64,000 nucleotides of DNA from Phalacrocorax aristotelis (taxonomy: Eukaryota > Chordata > Aves > Suliformes > Phalacrocoracidae). The position numbers and the translations under genes are program-made. The DNA lies in the NCBI RefSeq assembly GCF_949628215.1, contig NC_134279.1, forward strand, positions 78,002,830 through 78,066,829, written 5' to 3'. A model generated the notes under the pieces. That model made no database searches, was not told the DNA's origin, and saw nothing but the letters and a program-made list of their open reading frames with translations. Of the stretch, positions 1 to 10,500 are shown one piece after another (within the stretch, counting starts at the first letter, position 1; each line of letters starts with the position of its first letter).

Positions 1-3000
1 TCTTGAGGGTAGAGAAGACAGAAAACAGAATAATAGAGTAAGGAAAGAGTCTAGGCTAGACAATCCCTTAAGGCATAGGTATAAAGTTTCAAGTTCAAGG
101 TACTAAACCCACAAAATGACATAGCCAAATTCTGCCCTCAAACGCCAGCAGCAAACGTAGCATTTTAATGAAAAATAGATGGATATACACGAATCAAGTT
201 CAACAACTGCAAGTCCTCAAGAGCAAATATTGACCCACATATTTTCTCATTTTACAAGCCCTTTTGCACGGCTGTCTCCAAGGCACATCAGGATGAGCAC
301 AAGCAATGGGGTTAGCGCATCTTACCAGGCTACCACCTGTCAGCCTCATGGTAACTGAGTGTGCATGCTGAAGCCTGTCCCAGCTGCAAAGTAAAACAGG
401 TTAATTTATATCACGTGCACTACATTAATTTGGTTTACTCTGCAAGCAAGAAAGGCAGGAGCCTGCATGCAGTCAGTTACCTCATCTCAGCTGACTGGCT
501 GTAACTTTACATGATGTGCAAACTCTATTGCTTGTAATCAGGCAATCATATTCCTACTCCATAACAGGATGAAAGATGAACAAAAGCACGAATGCTTGGA
601 TTATCAGCTGTCCAAAACTGCAGGCAAACAGCAACACTGAAATCCAGTCACTTTTGATTGTGGTACAGCAGGAAAGTATGGTCACTGTACAGTAGAAGTC
701 AGAAAGCAATCTTAGAAATAAATTCAGATATCCTCAAATGTCCAACTCAGAAAAGGCAAGCAAAGATAACAAACTTTAAAACCCTTACCAAATTGGTTTA
801 AAAACCTTACCAAATATACCGAGCTGTCATTTTACAGCACTGTATTCCTATATGAGGAAGGGAGGCTGAACCAGACAGATTTTGATTTCTGCAGTTAGGT
901 GAAAGACGTTTCTCCAAGGAAACAACACTATAGTAGCACAAAATTTTAATTTTTTTCCGCTAGTCACTAAATATCCTTTTGAATTATTTTGTTTTCTTTT
1001 GTTTTCAAAGCTCAGGTGATCATAAAAATTGAAATGCCGAGCTGGACTCGGTGGTTTGGAAAGGAACGCTGCTAATGCCAGCACTGCATGTTTCCATAAA
1101 GTAGTTTCATCGCTCAAACTAACACATTTTTTCCCCCACAGAATACCACAAGTTAACGTACAAGCATTTATATGCATCTTTGAATACTACATGTTATCAG
1201 ATTTGAGTAAGGCACATGGCTAAGCCTGTACACATGCATGAGGCCTTTGAAGCCTACAACTACACTACAAAACGGGGTTAAACCTAGTGTTGCCCAAACC
1301 TTCTCAAATGCACAAACTAAACCGAAAAAGTGCTAAAAGCCTTGATGGCCAGATGGATCTGTGATCAGCCCTGACACACAATAGAAGAAGTTGCAACTGA
1401 TGTGAAACACAATGCTCCCCCTTTTGCCCAGGGTGAGCAATTAACAAGACACTTTGCCTGCTCTCTTAGTGCTCTGAATGCAGCCAGGACACAGAAAATA
1501 TTTTAAAGCATTCAGATTGAAGTACACTATATCGATCACTACTGAGAAAATTAAAGCGTCCACTTCTTGCAACATAGTCCCTTCATTCTCTTTATTTTTC
1601 TCCCTGTTGGTCCAAGCCCTCTTGTTTCCACTACTCTGCCTCTGCTGAACATCACACCCACCTCTGCTCCCTGCATCCTATCGCACCCACAAGGGCTGGA
1701 CCAGCCTGCCACAGCTGAAGTAAACTGAAATCAGCCACTCTGCTTTCACCAGCAAAAAAGTTGCTATTTTCTTTTTTTACAATCATCAAATAATTGTTAC
1801 CACAATAAATTGCTCAGGATTTCAGGGAACAATTCTTTGATTTATTTTTTTTTAATTTCTGTGAGCATAGTTTGATTCAGCTGTACTGTACTTCTTGAAA
1901 CACACTGTCAAAATGTGACTAGGGTGCAACAGAAGGCTGATTATGTCTATGCTGGATGGTTGGTTCCTTCTGAAGGAGACTCTAATGCATTAGACTTCTT
2001 AAACACTGCAAGATAAGCTGTTAGCTTCCTTGCCAGGCATTAAGTTATCTCCTTAGGATAACAGACCCTTTTTCCTTTCCACTGTCATGGTTTAACCTTC
2101 CTTGGGTCTTCACAACACTTAAATACATCTCCCAGTCACCACTTTGTAAACTCTGAGGCAGGTTAAAACAAGTTACCTGCCCTTCTGCCCAGCTCTCTTC
2201 TGACATATAAACGCTCCTATACAATTGCATGACAGTAGTTTGTGCAATGTTATTTCTCAGCCTACTCTCAGTGCTATTTAAGATGGGCTTGTGGTACACT
2301 GCGTGAGAAACATATAATCAGTGAATTGGTACCTGACTCTTTTGTTCCCCTCCAGCATGTGAAGCTGTGTAGCATAGAAAAGGAGGGAGAGGGGAAAATT
2401 AGTCATTTTTAACATGAGTGTGCTACATACTGAGTCTTGAAAAAGGATACACGGTTGTAACTACAGATTATCTAACACTCTTACAGGTACCAAGGGTTTT
2501 TATCTTGTTGCTACTGAGTCAAAAGAAATCCCCTAGGCTAAAGCAAACAAACAAGAAACCCCAAGGGGTGGGTGGGGGGCAGGGTGTGTGTGAAGAAATT
2601 AGCAAGGCCTGTTGCCACAGAAAGTTTCCAAAGCCAAAGGTTACTGCTGATTTTGTATTTAAGAAAATTATACCCTCCCTCCTCAACAGGCTACCAAACC
2701 AAAAATTACCCATAATAACAGCTACTGTTTGCCGCAGGTACCAACTTACAAGCATACCCAGCAATCCTTGCTGTGTCTGGCTCATAACAAAACCTGTACC
2801 AGCTGAGCACTAAAAATAAGGGGGTGAGCTACCTCTAAACACTGAGAATTCAACAAACACAACCTTCAGAACCTTGAAGTCCCTTGCAATTCCCAGGAGG
2901 TCAAAGTATCAAAGCACATTTTGGAGTTCAGAACATGACAACCCACTACAAGAAATATGAGTGAAAAATGGAATTTAAACCCAAACATAATAAGACTACA

Positions 3001-3650
3001 TTCCTACCTTTCCCCAAGTATATTCCTTTGAAGGGCATACATACTTGTGTCACTTCTTTCCTCCAGCAATCTGGCCGCTTAAAATAGGTGTCAGCTTTTT
3101 AAACAGAGCAATTAATTCCACCAGTGTTCTTTCTGTTCAAGAGTACTACTAAATTTAACTGACAGTGAGGAAATCTGCTGTTAATGGATGTGTCACGTAT
3201 TTTAAAAAGCTTGTTTATGCATTGCTAAGTGTGTGGCTTTTTTTTTTTTTTTTACACTTGATTTTCATTACACAAGTGAATAGTCAATGCTTACAAACCA
3301 TTGACCAAATCCTTTCAACATGCAAGTATTTTACACCTACTACAAGTTGCTTGGTCTTCCTGGAAGTTCAACATCCTTTTTTTGGGTGGTATTTGCTAGA
3401 TTTCAGGAGAGGTTACCTGGGAAGGAGAGGACATGGAAAGTTCCCCCGATTTCTAAGCCACCAACCTTAAGATTCAATTCTAGGGATCTCCACCACAGGT
3501 CTGGTGTACGAAACTGATCTGTTTGTCATCTTAACTGTCCCAGAAACACGGGATTAGTTTATAAAGACAGAGCAAGACCTCTTTGCACTAAAGAATTAAA
3601 TATAAGGCTACCTTTTAAGAGCTGCACATCAGCCTGGGCCAACATCAGAT
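1..3650. other. Non-coding stretch left of the CpG island
   Basis: I see no exon here that I can match to a protein family. The open frames are short and lack paired splice sites. If the CpG island at 3.78-4.27 kb starts a leftward gene, this stretch is probably its first intron or introns. Local features are a G-rich run near 2564-2590, a run of 16 T at 3238-3253, and a MEF2-consensus decamer at 2810-2819 that may be chance. Confidence 0.5.
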
Positions 3651-3657
3651 ACCTTAC

Positions 3658-3723
3658 CTCCTCCTTCCACACACAAAACACAGCCAAGACTCTCATTGTA
3701 TTTTGCTCCTCATTAATTTCTGC
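3658..3723 (-). other. Possible second, untranslated exon of the leftward gene
   Basis: On the minus strand a 66-nt segment is bounded by CAG at 3726-3724 and by a good donor, GAG followed by GTAAGG, with the exon ending at 3658. The sequence before the CAG is not pyrimidine-rich, so the acceptor is weak. If the segment is spliced after the CpG-island donor at 3908, the frame opened by the ATG at 3980 meets a stop almost at once, so it would have to be untranslated. The donor could instead belong to an alternative first exon starting near 3.8 kb. This is a low-confidence guess. Confidence 0.2.
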
Positions 3724-3779
3724 CTGTGTCACCAAACGCCTATTACTTTTCAGTAGTGGCATCATGAGAACATATTTCA

Positions 3780-4270
3780 TTTCACGGAGGGAACGGCACC
3801 GCCATGCCTCCACCGCCCTCCGACAGGCCCGCGTCACAGGCCCCCCTCCCCGCCTCCCCGCCTCCCCGCCCGGCCCCCGTGGCGCCGCGGGACCAGGCCG
3901 CACTCACCTCCGCGGCGGGCCGCAGCGCGCCGAAGCGGCACGGCAGCCTCCTCACCCCGCCCCGCCGCCGCCGCCGCCATGGCCGTGCCGCTGCCGACGG
4001 GCAGCCCCCGCCGCCCTTACGAACACCGCGTGGCCGGGCCGGGCTGCCTTAACGGCCCCCAGCCGCCGCCTCCCCCGCAGCGAGCTCCTCCGGTGGGCCG
4101 GCGTCACCCCTCCGCCCTCACCAACCGCCCCGGGGTTCCCCTGCAGCTCCCGCCAGTCCCCAGCCAGTCCTCGTCAGCTGCCCTGCGCCCGGCCCCTCCC
4201 GCTGCACCCCACCCTGGTCAGCGCGCGGCCTCCCCCTCAAGGGCCCGCCGCCCTCCGGGCTGACCCGGGG
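3780..4270. promoter_or_regulatory. CpG island promoter
   Basis: Some 490 bp are extremely GC-rich with many CpG dinucleotides, including CGCCGC runs, in contrast to the AT-leaning sequence on either side. In vertebrates such islands mark broadly active promoters. A consensus splice donor on the minus strand at 3908-3902 suggests transcription leftward. The nearest rightward gene, SMYD1, starts 3 kb away and has its own TATA-type muscle promoter, so the island probably does not serve it. Human synteny places KRCC1 on the opposite strand next to SMYD1, which makes KRCC1 the first candidate. Confidence 0.75.
3908..3980 (-). other. Putative first exon of a leftward gene (KRCC1 by synteny?)
   Basis: Reading the minus strand, an ATG at 3980-3978 in strong context (GGCC before it, G after it) opens 24 codons rich in Ala and Arg, beginning with Met and five Ala. 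The frame runs to a near-perfect donor, GGAG followed by GTGAGT, with the last exon base at 3908. The true 5' end lies further right, somewhere below 4.1 kb. I do not recognise the peptide. Human KRCC1 is encoded in one downstream exon with untranslated leading exons, so this stretch may be pure 5' UTR and the ATG may be an upstream start. The gene identity comes only from gene order. Confidence 0.4.
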
Positions 4271-4282
4271 CTACTTGTGGCC

Positions 4283-4461
4283 GCCTAGAAACTGCTAATA
4301 ACTACTAGTAACCAGCTCATCATTGCCTAGTAACTACTAATAACGGCATAATTACTAGTAAGAGCCTAGTAACCGTGTAGGAACTACCTGGTAACTACTA
4401 GTAGACACTCAGTGTCTGCCTAGTAACTTCCTAGTATCTGCCTAGAAACTACTAGTAACTG
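4283..4461. repeat. Degenerate GCCTAG / ACTAGTAAC tandem repeat
   Basis: A low-order tandem array sits directly beside the CpG island. GCCTAG occurs at 4283, 4325, 4364, 4418 and 4440, giving units of 42, 39, 54 and 22 bp. Within units, TAACTACTAGTAAC-like words recur many times with point changes and small indels. It looks like an old minisatellite made of the short motif CTAGTAACTA. No coding potential is evident. Confidence 0.75.
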
Positions 4462-6990
4462 CGGGACTCTCCCCTCACCTTGGGTGGCCCCTCTCTGCCC
4501 CCAGCACCCAAAACACCCCCAAAATTCCCCAAATCGCTGCCAGCCCTCCCCTTGATCAATCCATGCCTCTTCAGGGTCAAATTCCCCTCAGCCCCCATTA
4601 CATGTGTCCCCAAGAGGAAAGGCTAATTTCCACCAAATTTTCCCCACTGTTGCCCCAAAAAGGGGTTTCACCGGGACACAAGGTCCACCCTCATCCTGCA
4701 GGTGATGACATTTAACTTTTAAAGCTGAATTACAACGACAGGACAAGTCCAAGGAGCACCCACCGAGGACAATTGGTTTTTTCCCCTCAGTTTTCCTTTT
4801 TTCTCTAATTCACAACTTGCCTGAGTATTGCTTACCACAGTCCAAAGCTGCAGTGATTAAGTTTGATAAAATTGTGCTTTGGATAATTTTTTAGAGGGCA
4901 GTAGAGGGTGCTGTTTGTTCTCCTGTTAGGAGGACGGGGCGCTCGCCCCTCCAGCCCAATATCCAAACTGATCTGAAGCGCAGAATAACCTGCTGTTAAA
5001 GGGTCAGCCTTGCTCGGCGCCCCAAAATCGGTGTGCCTTTCTGGCTGGCTTTGAAGTTCACTGTGTTTCCAAGGGGTTGAAAGTAGGGTCACTGCTCCAA
5101 ATAGATATTTAAAAAGCAGGAATCCCCATTACCAGCCTCTTTTGCCCCACTCCAACTTTCCTGGTGGGTTTTTTTTCAGATTGACAGTTTTACCACTGGT
5201 TTGTTTTTTTTCTTCCCACAGCTGGGTCTGAAACCGTGGCCAGGTAGTACCAAGGGTGTGATGTGCAGCCGGACGGCTGGTCTATGCCTGTACGACCCGG
5301 CTGAGCACACACCACTGTGGCATTCACCCGGCTGAAGGGGAGAAATGAGACTTTTGTTATGCTCTGTCTCACCAAATTTTTTTTTTAATTTATTTTTTTG
5401 TGATCTGAAGGGGTGGGGGGTGCATGATACTGGGTACACCGTGGATGTCTGACTGTGCAGATGCCTTCTCTGTTGTAATTCTGTCCTAGAAGGACTTTGA
5501 TATATTGGTTTTAGTTGGCTACTTTGAAAAGATATAGTTACATTCTTTGTTATATTCTTTGTTATCTGGGAATCAGAAACAGTATTTAGTGTGATTAATG
5601 ACAGGGTTCAATATAGCCACACTCCAAATTGGGGTTTTTTGAGACAAAAAAATCAGCTCCTAATTTTGGGGTGCTAAAGCACTGCTGGCAAATATATGTA
5701 TCAAAAATGCACTTATACCCAGGCGAATTAAACATGGGTAACGCGTGAGGGCAGATCATCCTGACATTACGTATCACACAAGCAGAGCATTGCAATTAAA
5801 ATTATAATTGCTTGTAGGTCCTAATTGCCTGTAGTGAGTTTTCTATGCTGCACAGCGTAAACGCTGGGAGGTTTGTGCTGACGGCTTTGCAACGGCTCTG
5901 GCCCTTCTCAGGACAAGTGGAACAGTCTGGTTGCTTGGGGAAGGTTGCTCATAATCACATGAACACCCGGATCACCCTGAATTTATACAGTTGTGGATTG
6001 ATATCGTTTGTGCTTGGCGCACTCAGGCAAACTATATAATGGGATATTAGTGCTGAAGCGTGATACCATACTTCATTCACAGGCAAGGAAAATTGCCAGA
6101 AGCTTTTAGCAGAAGCTGCTGAGCAGTGCTGTGACTGTCTTGAAGAGCATGATGATACTTCCCACTGCCTTGGCAAAGTAAAGCATTTCTTTTACAGTCT
6201 AGGGATGCACAGGAGAGTTACCCTCTTTATTTCTCTGCACCTTACTTTTCCTTCTCTAACAGGCAGGTTTTCCTGTGTGGCGTGGAGGTGTGGGAAGCGG
6301 TTTGCAAACGTTGATATCTGTGTGGTGCTAGGAGATCCACGAGGAAATAGCATCAGGTTTCCTAGGGGTGGGAGGGTGAGATTAGCAGGAACCAGCCCTG
6401 CAAAGTGCTATTAAATGATAAAAAATGCTGAAAGACAATCTGGGCTGGGCTCAATTTCCAGCGTGAGGTACACTCTTGCACATGGAGGCCTTCCCTTGTA
6501 TGACCCTGAACTTGTACTGGCTGCTGGGGTCAGAGGGCAAAGCAAGGGCCTGGCTTCTCACGGGTTTGGTGTCACTGGTGCACTCTCCTTTTCCACTCAG
6601 GTGGCTCAGATTCCCCCATCTTTTCCATGGCTGAGCATTGGAGGTGGGGATAGCCCTCAAATGCAGTGCTGTTTCAAAGAGGTTTAGTGCATCTAAAATT
6701 GTGTGAATATCTAAGATGTCCTGCTTTCCTTCCACAGCCCCCAAACTGCTGCTGTCCTTCCAGCTCCTTCCAAGCTGCTCCGTGCGCCTGCCGCCACTAG
6801 CACTGGGGGAGTGATACCCCTTTTCCAGGCTACGGTGGCGATGGAGGATGACGAGAATTTCAGGGCATGTGTTTTCCTGCCTGTAAACATGCCATCCATC
6901 TCCTAGAGGGTAAAAATAAAGCATCATTGTTTAATTTCTGGAAAAAGCCAGATGACAGTGGAAGATGTCAGAAATATGCATACCAGCTTT
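4462..6990. other. Intergenic region between the CpG island and SMYD1
   Basis: I see no exon with a recognisable product here. Several frames of 60-158 codons exist but none has a domain or splice partner I can name. A T/A-rich run lies at about 5377-5400. The segment near 5240-5350 is locally CpG-richer than its surroundings, with no assigned role. Regulatory elements for SMYD1 may lie here but cannot be called by eye. Confidence 0.5.
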
Positions 6991-7006
6991 CCCTGTCCCA
7001 CTGTCT

Positions 7007-7100
7007 CAGCTGTTGCTTCCTGAAAGACAGAAGCATGTGGTTGCTAAAAATACCCTGCAAAGAGAATACATTCCCTCTCCAATGGGAGAGTATAAATTAA
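7007..7100 (+). promoter_or_regulatory. Cluster of muscle-type motifs upstream of SMYD1
   Basis: Within 94 bp there is an E-box CAGCTG at 7007-7012, a near-MEF2 word CTAAAAATAC at 7044-7053 (one mismatch at the last base of CTAWWWWTAR), an M-CAT word CATTCC at 7069-7074, and a TATA-like TATAAATTAA at 7091-7100. E-box, MEF2 and M-CAT sites are known to act together in striated-muscle promoters, and SMYD1 is muscle-specific. Each word is short, so only the clustering about 0.35 kb before the start codon is suggestive. Confidence 0.35.
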
Positions 7101-7317
7101 TCCAAGTCGTAACATATACAACTACTTGTGGCTGGGAGAAAAAATTCCAAACGTGTTTTTTCGGAGAGGGGTTTCCTAATCAAGAAGTCCCAGCCCTGTG
7201 CCTTCCCTGTATAGGTTGGTGATATTGCGCAGAGTATCTTTGCCTCCTGCCTCTCCTGCTCCCACCCCCTTGCCCTCCTATGGGAAACAGTGCAGCCGGG
7301 GGTGGGGGGAGGCCAGC

Positions 7318-7327
7318 CTATTTATAA
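7318..7327 (+). promoter_or_regulatory. Overlapping MEF2 site and TATA-like box of SMYD1
   Basis: CTATTTATAA is a perfect match to the MEF2 consensus CTAWWWWTAR, and its right half reads as a TATA box (TTTATAAG). It lies 93-102 bp before the SMYD1 ATG, so a start site 25-30 bp downstream would give a 5' UTR of about 65-75 nt. MEF2C is established as a direct regulator of Smyd1 (Bop) in the heart, so the location fits. Start-site use itself is inferred. Confidence 0.55.
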
Positions 7328-7419
7328 GCGTGGTCTTGCGGCAAGTTGAAGTTGCCAGGAGTGGTGGGAGATTTGGCTCGCTTGAGATATCCAGTTCCCA
7401 AGACTTGGGGTCCCTTGGG

Positions 7420-7556
7420 ATGACCAAAGGGGGCATGGAGTCAGTCGAAGTGTTCACGTCTGAAGGCAAAGGCAGGGGCTTGAAAGCGCAGAAGGAATTC
7501 TTGCCTGGGGATGTCATCTTTGCAGAGCCAGCCTACGCGGCCGTGGTTTTTGATAG
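7420..7556 (+). CDS. SMYD1: SMYD1 exon 1 (residues 1-45 and part of 46)
   Basis: It begins at ATG 7420 with G at -3. A second in-frame ATG (M6, 7435) has a stronger context and could be an alternative start. It encodes the N-terminal SET half with GKGRG. It ends GATAG before the consensus donor GTAAGA, and the codon is split after two bases. Confidence 0.95.
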
Positions 7557-10500
7557 GTAAGAGAAAAGCACATGTAAAACACAGACCGAAAGTAATCTCG
7601 ATGCAAAATTTCATCTGGCTGGGTGGGTAAAAGTTTGAAAGCATCTGGACCTCATCAGAGAAGTGTGTGAAGGGAAGTCGGAAGCAATTCTGTGAAGATG
7701 CATTCACAGTTTACAGTGAATGTGCTTCCCAGGGCTCAGATCAGCTTTTTGACTTTTAATATGGTGCAATCTCTTTCCAGGATGTGATCTTGCAAGGTGC
7801 TTGGTCCTGTCAGCTTTTACCAAATACAGTGAAAGTTGCATGTATTCAGTGCCTCACAAAACCGGACCCATGTTACACTCCGGTGAGCTGCCAGGAGTTA
7901 GTGTAACTCAGGTACAGCAATCTCAAACTGATCTCACTGAAGCCTCCCGTGTATAATGCATGATAAAACTGGGTTACGTTGTGCTCTGCTCACGTGTACC
8001 ACCTCCCACCTCTACACACAGCTTCATCACTCGCTGCCTTCAAACTAGAAGCTAGTGGGGATCTGCGAGTGATACTGTTTCTGTTAAAGGGATTTAATAT
8101 TTATAGCTAGCCGAGTTAACTGGAGACAAGTTTCTGCTTTCTCTCTTGCACGAGACTGGTTTTAAATTTTTGTTCACGCTGATGTAGCCAGAAAATGAAT
8201 TCTGGTGCAAATGCGTTTTTCTTTTCTGCTGCTTATTTCAAGGACAAACAACATTTGATCAACCTGTGCTGCTGGTGTAGCTGGTAGGTGCCCACTTCTG
8301 CCCTTCAAGTCAGTGGAAGATTCACTTAAATACCCTGAAAGCTAAAAGGCACTAGGAACCAATTTCTGTGTTAATCCCCGATGGGATAAATCTAGAATAA
8401 AGCCTCAGATATGAATGGAATTTGTTCAGCCTTATAATATGCTGAGAGCAGAATTCGGCCCGACCTTTTTAAGTGAGGAGCTAGATGTCAGCTGAAGGTT
8501 TCATTCTGGACTTAGGAAATTTGTGAGCATTCTTCAAGGGCGTCGTGGTGAGTCCCGAGACTAATTTTTTTTGCCCCAAACTGCCAGTGACTTTAGTGAA
8601 TGTTCTACACGCTAAATGGGGTGGTGAGTGATTCTGCCTAGCTGATCGAATCAACTCTGCTAATGAAGTCTGGAATGCAGGCAAAGCTCATGCTGCTGTT
8701 GTAATCCTGGTCATCTTGTAGCTGAAGCTGATTCATGCTACTTTGTGATCTGGCAATAGCAGAGAATTAGGTATTAAATGGACAGAGCAGGAAATAAGTT
8801 TTTTTTTTGTCTTTTGTTTACTTTTTCCTTGCCCTTATCCTGTTAGTGGGTGAAGATGTTCATGAATCTTTACAATAGCAAAAATGACACTTTTTAGTTT
8901 GTATTTTAATATATTGTATTGCAAGAGATCACATTAAAAATGTGACTTTTTATTTTAAAATGTTGAGTTCTTGAATTCTTAACCCTGAGTTCAATTACAG
9001 AGTTAGTGGCAAAACCACCTCTCCTTGATGTGCCCTTCTAGCTTTTGTACTTTAGTTTCACTTGTGTCACTAGCTGGAATATTGCTGTGATACTGTTTGC
9101 TTTGGAAGTGCCTATGGGTGATAATTTCTCCCATAAACAGTATTAAAAATACTAATTATCCTTTAAAGCATTGAAAACATTTTGCCTTTTGATTGCTGGT
9201 TGAAAATTTTTTTTCACGTACGTGAAATGTTGCGAGCATCATGCATAGAGAGCGCTGCCCTTGTGAAGAGCTACAGCTTCACTGCATTTTCAAATTTCAC
9301 TTGTGTCATGTAAGATAAGGGGAGAAACTATCAGCACATCGTCTGCCTCTTAGGCTTAGGTTTCCAACTGAAAACCTTGGGTGGGGAGAGGTGTGCTTCC
9401 CTCCCTCCCTCCCTCCCCAGTCTGTGTTTGTTTAGCTCCCAGAGGGCAGATCCAGACACTGAGCAGCAAGGGGTAAGGTAAACACATCCCTTCTCTGCCA
9501 CTGCAGAGAATGGGGGTGGCTTCAATCATTCTTATCTCTCTGCTTCTTCAGGCTGCTGTGTGATAATCATGGACTTTTACACTCCCATCCCAAAATCTCC
9601 AAAGCAGGCAGTACGAGCTAAATGCTTGTTGGTTAGTGCTCAGCAGGGAAAATCCTGCACCTGAGATATAAAGGAAACATGCATTTTTCTAGTGAAAACT
9701 GCTCTGATGTTTCTTGCATGCATACAGGGCTTTGGGTTTGAAGCTACCTTCTACTGCTGTCCCAAGCGTATTCAGTTGCATAAACCCCCAGTGAACTGTT
9801 TGCTGTGGAAGGGTAGCCTGGATCCTCGAAGGACCTGCAAGAATAAATCCACACTAGGCAATGGTGGCTGGTTTTGCCCTGAAGGAACTGCTGCTGCCTC
9901 TGCATGGAGGAAGAGTCCAGTGAAGAGGCATGTGTTTTTCCATGCCCACGAACAGGCATTTATAGGTCCTAAAACTGGCATTGAGCCTACACTATTAAAT
10001 GGGATCTCACCCTGCGCTGGGAAACCCAAAGTCCATAGTCCATCTCCTAATTCCATTCAGCATCTTCATCTCTTGCTGAAAGCAATTTATATGTGTACTA
10101 TGGAAAGAGGATTCCAATATGAGTGATTGGTAGGCTTAATCTTTCAGCTCAGGTCCTACCAAATAGATTACCAGATTTTCCAAAAAGCTCTGCTTTCTCT
10201 GTGTATAAAGGCCACAATGGAAGCACAAGAGTGCAGACTAGTTGGAAAAGTTGGTCTGTACTTTGCAGCCCTTTGAGGAGCATAGTTCTTTGAGAAGTCT
10301 GGTCCTAGCGTGGATGCTGAGCCCCTGAAATCCTGCCTCTGATTTTGCTGTTGAAACCAACTCCTGTATGGATGTTCATCATACTACAGTGGCCACACTG
10401 CACTCTTCTGTGTGACTACATGTGAAGTGGGGACACAGCAGGTGAAGCGAAGGTCTCTTTCAGATTAGTAGGACCAGCTCTTCAGAGATACAACATAGTT

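Noticed and set aside
3764-4288. Long Pro/Arg/Ala-rich open frames on the plus strand of the CpG island
   Set aside because: GC-rich DNA rarely contains stop codons, and several frames are open at once on both strands. The peptides are low-complexity with no domain, and the splice signal there is on the other strand.
5955-6520. Two minus-strand frames sharing the string YKFRVI about 500 bp apart
   Set aside because: The shared DNA is only about 18 bp with mismatches and no matching flanks. It is not enough to call a duplication or a gene.
7198-7419. In-frame extension upstream of the SMYD1 ATG (74 codons)
   Set aside because: It contains no ATG; the only possible opening codon is GTG. The annotated ATG aligns with the human N-terminus and has an acceptable context.
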